Part shown: piece by piece, positions 5,712-6,302 of the stretch | Numbering within the stretch: the stretch's first letter is position 1 | How the letters are laid out: the number at the start of each line of letters is the position of its first letter | From: Actinomycetes bacterium | GTDB lineage: Bacteria > Actinomycetota > Acidimicrobiia > Acidimicrobiales > UBA8190 | Direction of reading: 5' to 3' | Length of the DNA stretch: 6,302 bases | NCBI GenBank assembly: GCA_021779775.1 | Contig: JAJYAB010000109.1 | Location: forward strand, 1 to 6,302 | Translations under genes and position numbers: made by a program | The notes under the pieces: generated by a model | Seen by the model: the letters and a program-made list of their open reading frames with translations, nothing else | Told to the model about the DNA's origin: nothing | The model's database searches: none

Positions 5712-5963
5712 TCAGGCCCCGGGCCGCATCTTCTGGCGGAGCTCGTCCTCCCGGCGACGGGCATCGGCCTGTCCGGCCGCTACGGCGACGCGCACATGGC
5801 CCGCTGCCCGGCGCGCCTGCCTGCCCGCCAGCGCCGCCGCGTTCGGGACCGCTCGCGCCGGCCGCCACCGCTCGGCCAAGGCCTGGGCCTTTCGCCGGCC
5901 CCACACCGTGCCGGACACCCCCAGGACAACACCGGTACCGAGCCACAGGATCCGCCGGGTCAC
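5712..5963 (-). CDS. Small membrane protein, DUF6167-like
   Basis: An 83-residue protein with one N-terminal membrane helix at about 4-21 (RILWLGTGVVLGVSGTVW), followed by a strongly basic, Arg- and Ala-rich cytosolic tail likely to be helical. The function is unknown. In Streptomyces the gene between the DUF948 gene and ruvX is annotated DUF6167, with a similar opening of basic residues, aromatic helix and Gly-x-x-x-Gly spacing. The match here is by position and architecture, recalled and not searched. The GTG start overlaps the upstream stop as GTGA (5960-5963), and the stop is 3 bases before ruvX, so it is embedded in the operon and very likely translated. Confidence 0.75.
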   Translation of the reverse strand: MTRRILWLGTGVVLGVSGTVWGRRKAQALAERWRPARAVPNAAALAGRQARRAAGHVRVAVAAGQADARRREDELRQKMRPGA

Positions 5964-6302
5964 GGTGCCCGACTCTCGGGAAGTGGGCGCCCGAACAGTC
6001 GCCGCATAGCGCCGCGCAGCCCGGTGCCGTAGGCCACGACCTTCACCACGGGATTGGCGAACGCCCGGTAGGCCAGCCGCGAGGCCGAGTCGACGGTGGC
6101 CGACACCGCCTCCGCCGATCCGAGGACGTCGCCGACCCGCTGCATCTCGCTGGCCGCCTGGTCGGCCACGATCCGAACTTGGCGTACCAGCGGCACCGTC
6201 TCGGCGCGCAGCTCGGTCATCAGTCGCTCCATCTGGCGAAGCTGACGGCCGAGCCTGGCCACGACGGCGACCAGCGCCATCGCCACCGCGGTCGTGCAGG
6301 CG
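5960..6302 (-). CDS. DUF948-type membrane protein (5' end beyond window)
   Basis: The last 113 residues of a small protein whose frame stays open to the right edge. A hydrophobic stretch (TTAVAMALVAVVARLG) is the end of an N-terminal membrane helix. It is followed by a long amphipathic, probably coiled segment (RQLRQMERLMTELRAETVPL, then RQVRIVADQAASEMQRV), and a tail FANPVVKVVAYGTGLRGAMRR. This tail resembles the NPxVKxxA-x-GxRRA ending of actinobacterial DUF948 proteins, which sit between alaS and ruvX. A GTG at 6286 and an ATG at 6280 are in frame but would cut the helix, so the start is probably outside. Function is unknown. Confidence 0.72.
   Translation of the reverse strand, partial: ACTTAVAMALVAVVARLGRQLRQMERLMTELRAETVPLVRQVRIVADQAASEMQRVGDVLGSAEAVSATVDSASRLAYRAFANPVVKVVAYGTGLRGAMRRLFGRPLPESRAP

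Noticed and set aside
4935..6032. Plus-strand open frame antisense to mltG, ruvX and the small membrane genes
   Set aside because: It is fully covered by well-supported minus-strand genes and has Pro/Arg/His-rich shadow composition.

Overview
The window is GC-rich, densely packed bacterial chromosome with no mobile element, RNA gene or CRISPR array. Codon use, GTG starts and the gene order DUF948 protein / small membrane protein / ruvX / mltG / aroE all point to an actinobacterium. The divergence of several genes from Streptomyces and Mycobacterium norms fits a deep, poorly sampled lineage such as Acidimicrobiia. That placement is inference and rests on gene order and family resemblance recalled from memory.

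Layout from left to right. Positions 2-586 (+) hold the 3' end of a SEDS-family peptidoglycan polymerase of the actinobacterial RodA type; it enters from outside the window. It converges, across 32 bp, on a minus-strand pair: a complete second SEDS gene (rodA, 1092-2225) followed by a DUF151 bifunctional-nuclease-family gene (619-1095), joined by a 4-base ATGA overlap. Only 34 bp separate the rodA start from a divergent small mechanosensitive channel gene (mscS type, 2260-3189, +). The channel gene converges, across 35 bp, on the end of a minus-strand operon. Read in transcription order from the right edge, that operon is: DUF948-type membrane protein (partial), small DUF6167-like membrane protein, ruvX, mltG, aroE. 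Its joints are very tight (GTGA overlap, 3-base gap, 100-base gap, GTGA overlap).

How the genes work together: four of the eight genes belong directly to envelope growth or turgor control. Two SEDS polymerases extend glycan strands, MltG cleaves nascent glycan to set strand length, and MscS relieves osmotic pressure. RuvX (pre-16S rRNA processing and YqgF nuclease fold) and AroE (chorismate pathway) are housekeeping genes that travel with mltG in actinobacteria.

I do not see a new multi-gene defence or biosynthetic system. The points most worth checking are: the complete RodA has QPSAFAA where SEDS proteins normally have QPSE-x-A-K; the only real gap inside the ruvX operon contains a perfect 18-bp tandem duplication that creates a canonical four-tract G-quadruplex motif in the mRNA just ahead of mltG; rodA is translationally coupled to a divergent DUF151 protein; and the MltG has an altered FPDTY-type motif.
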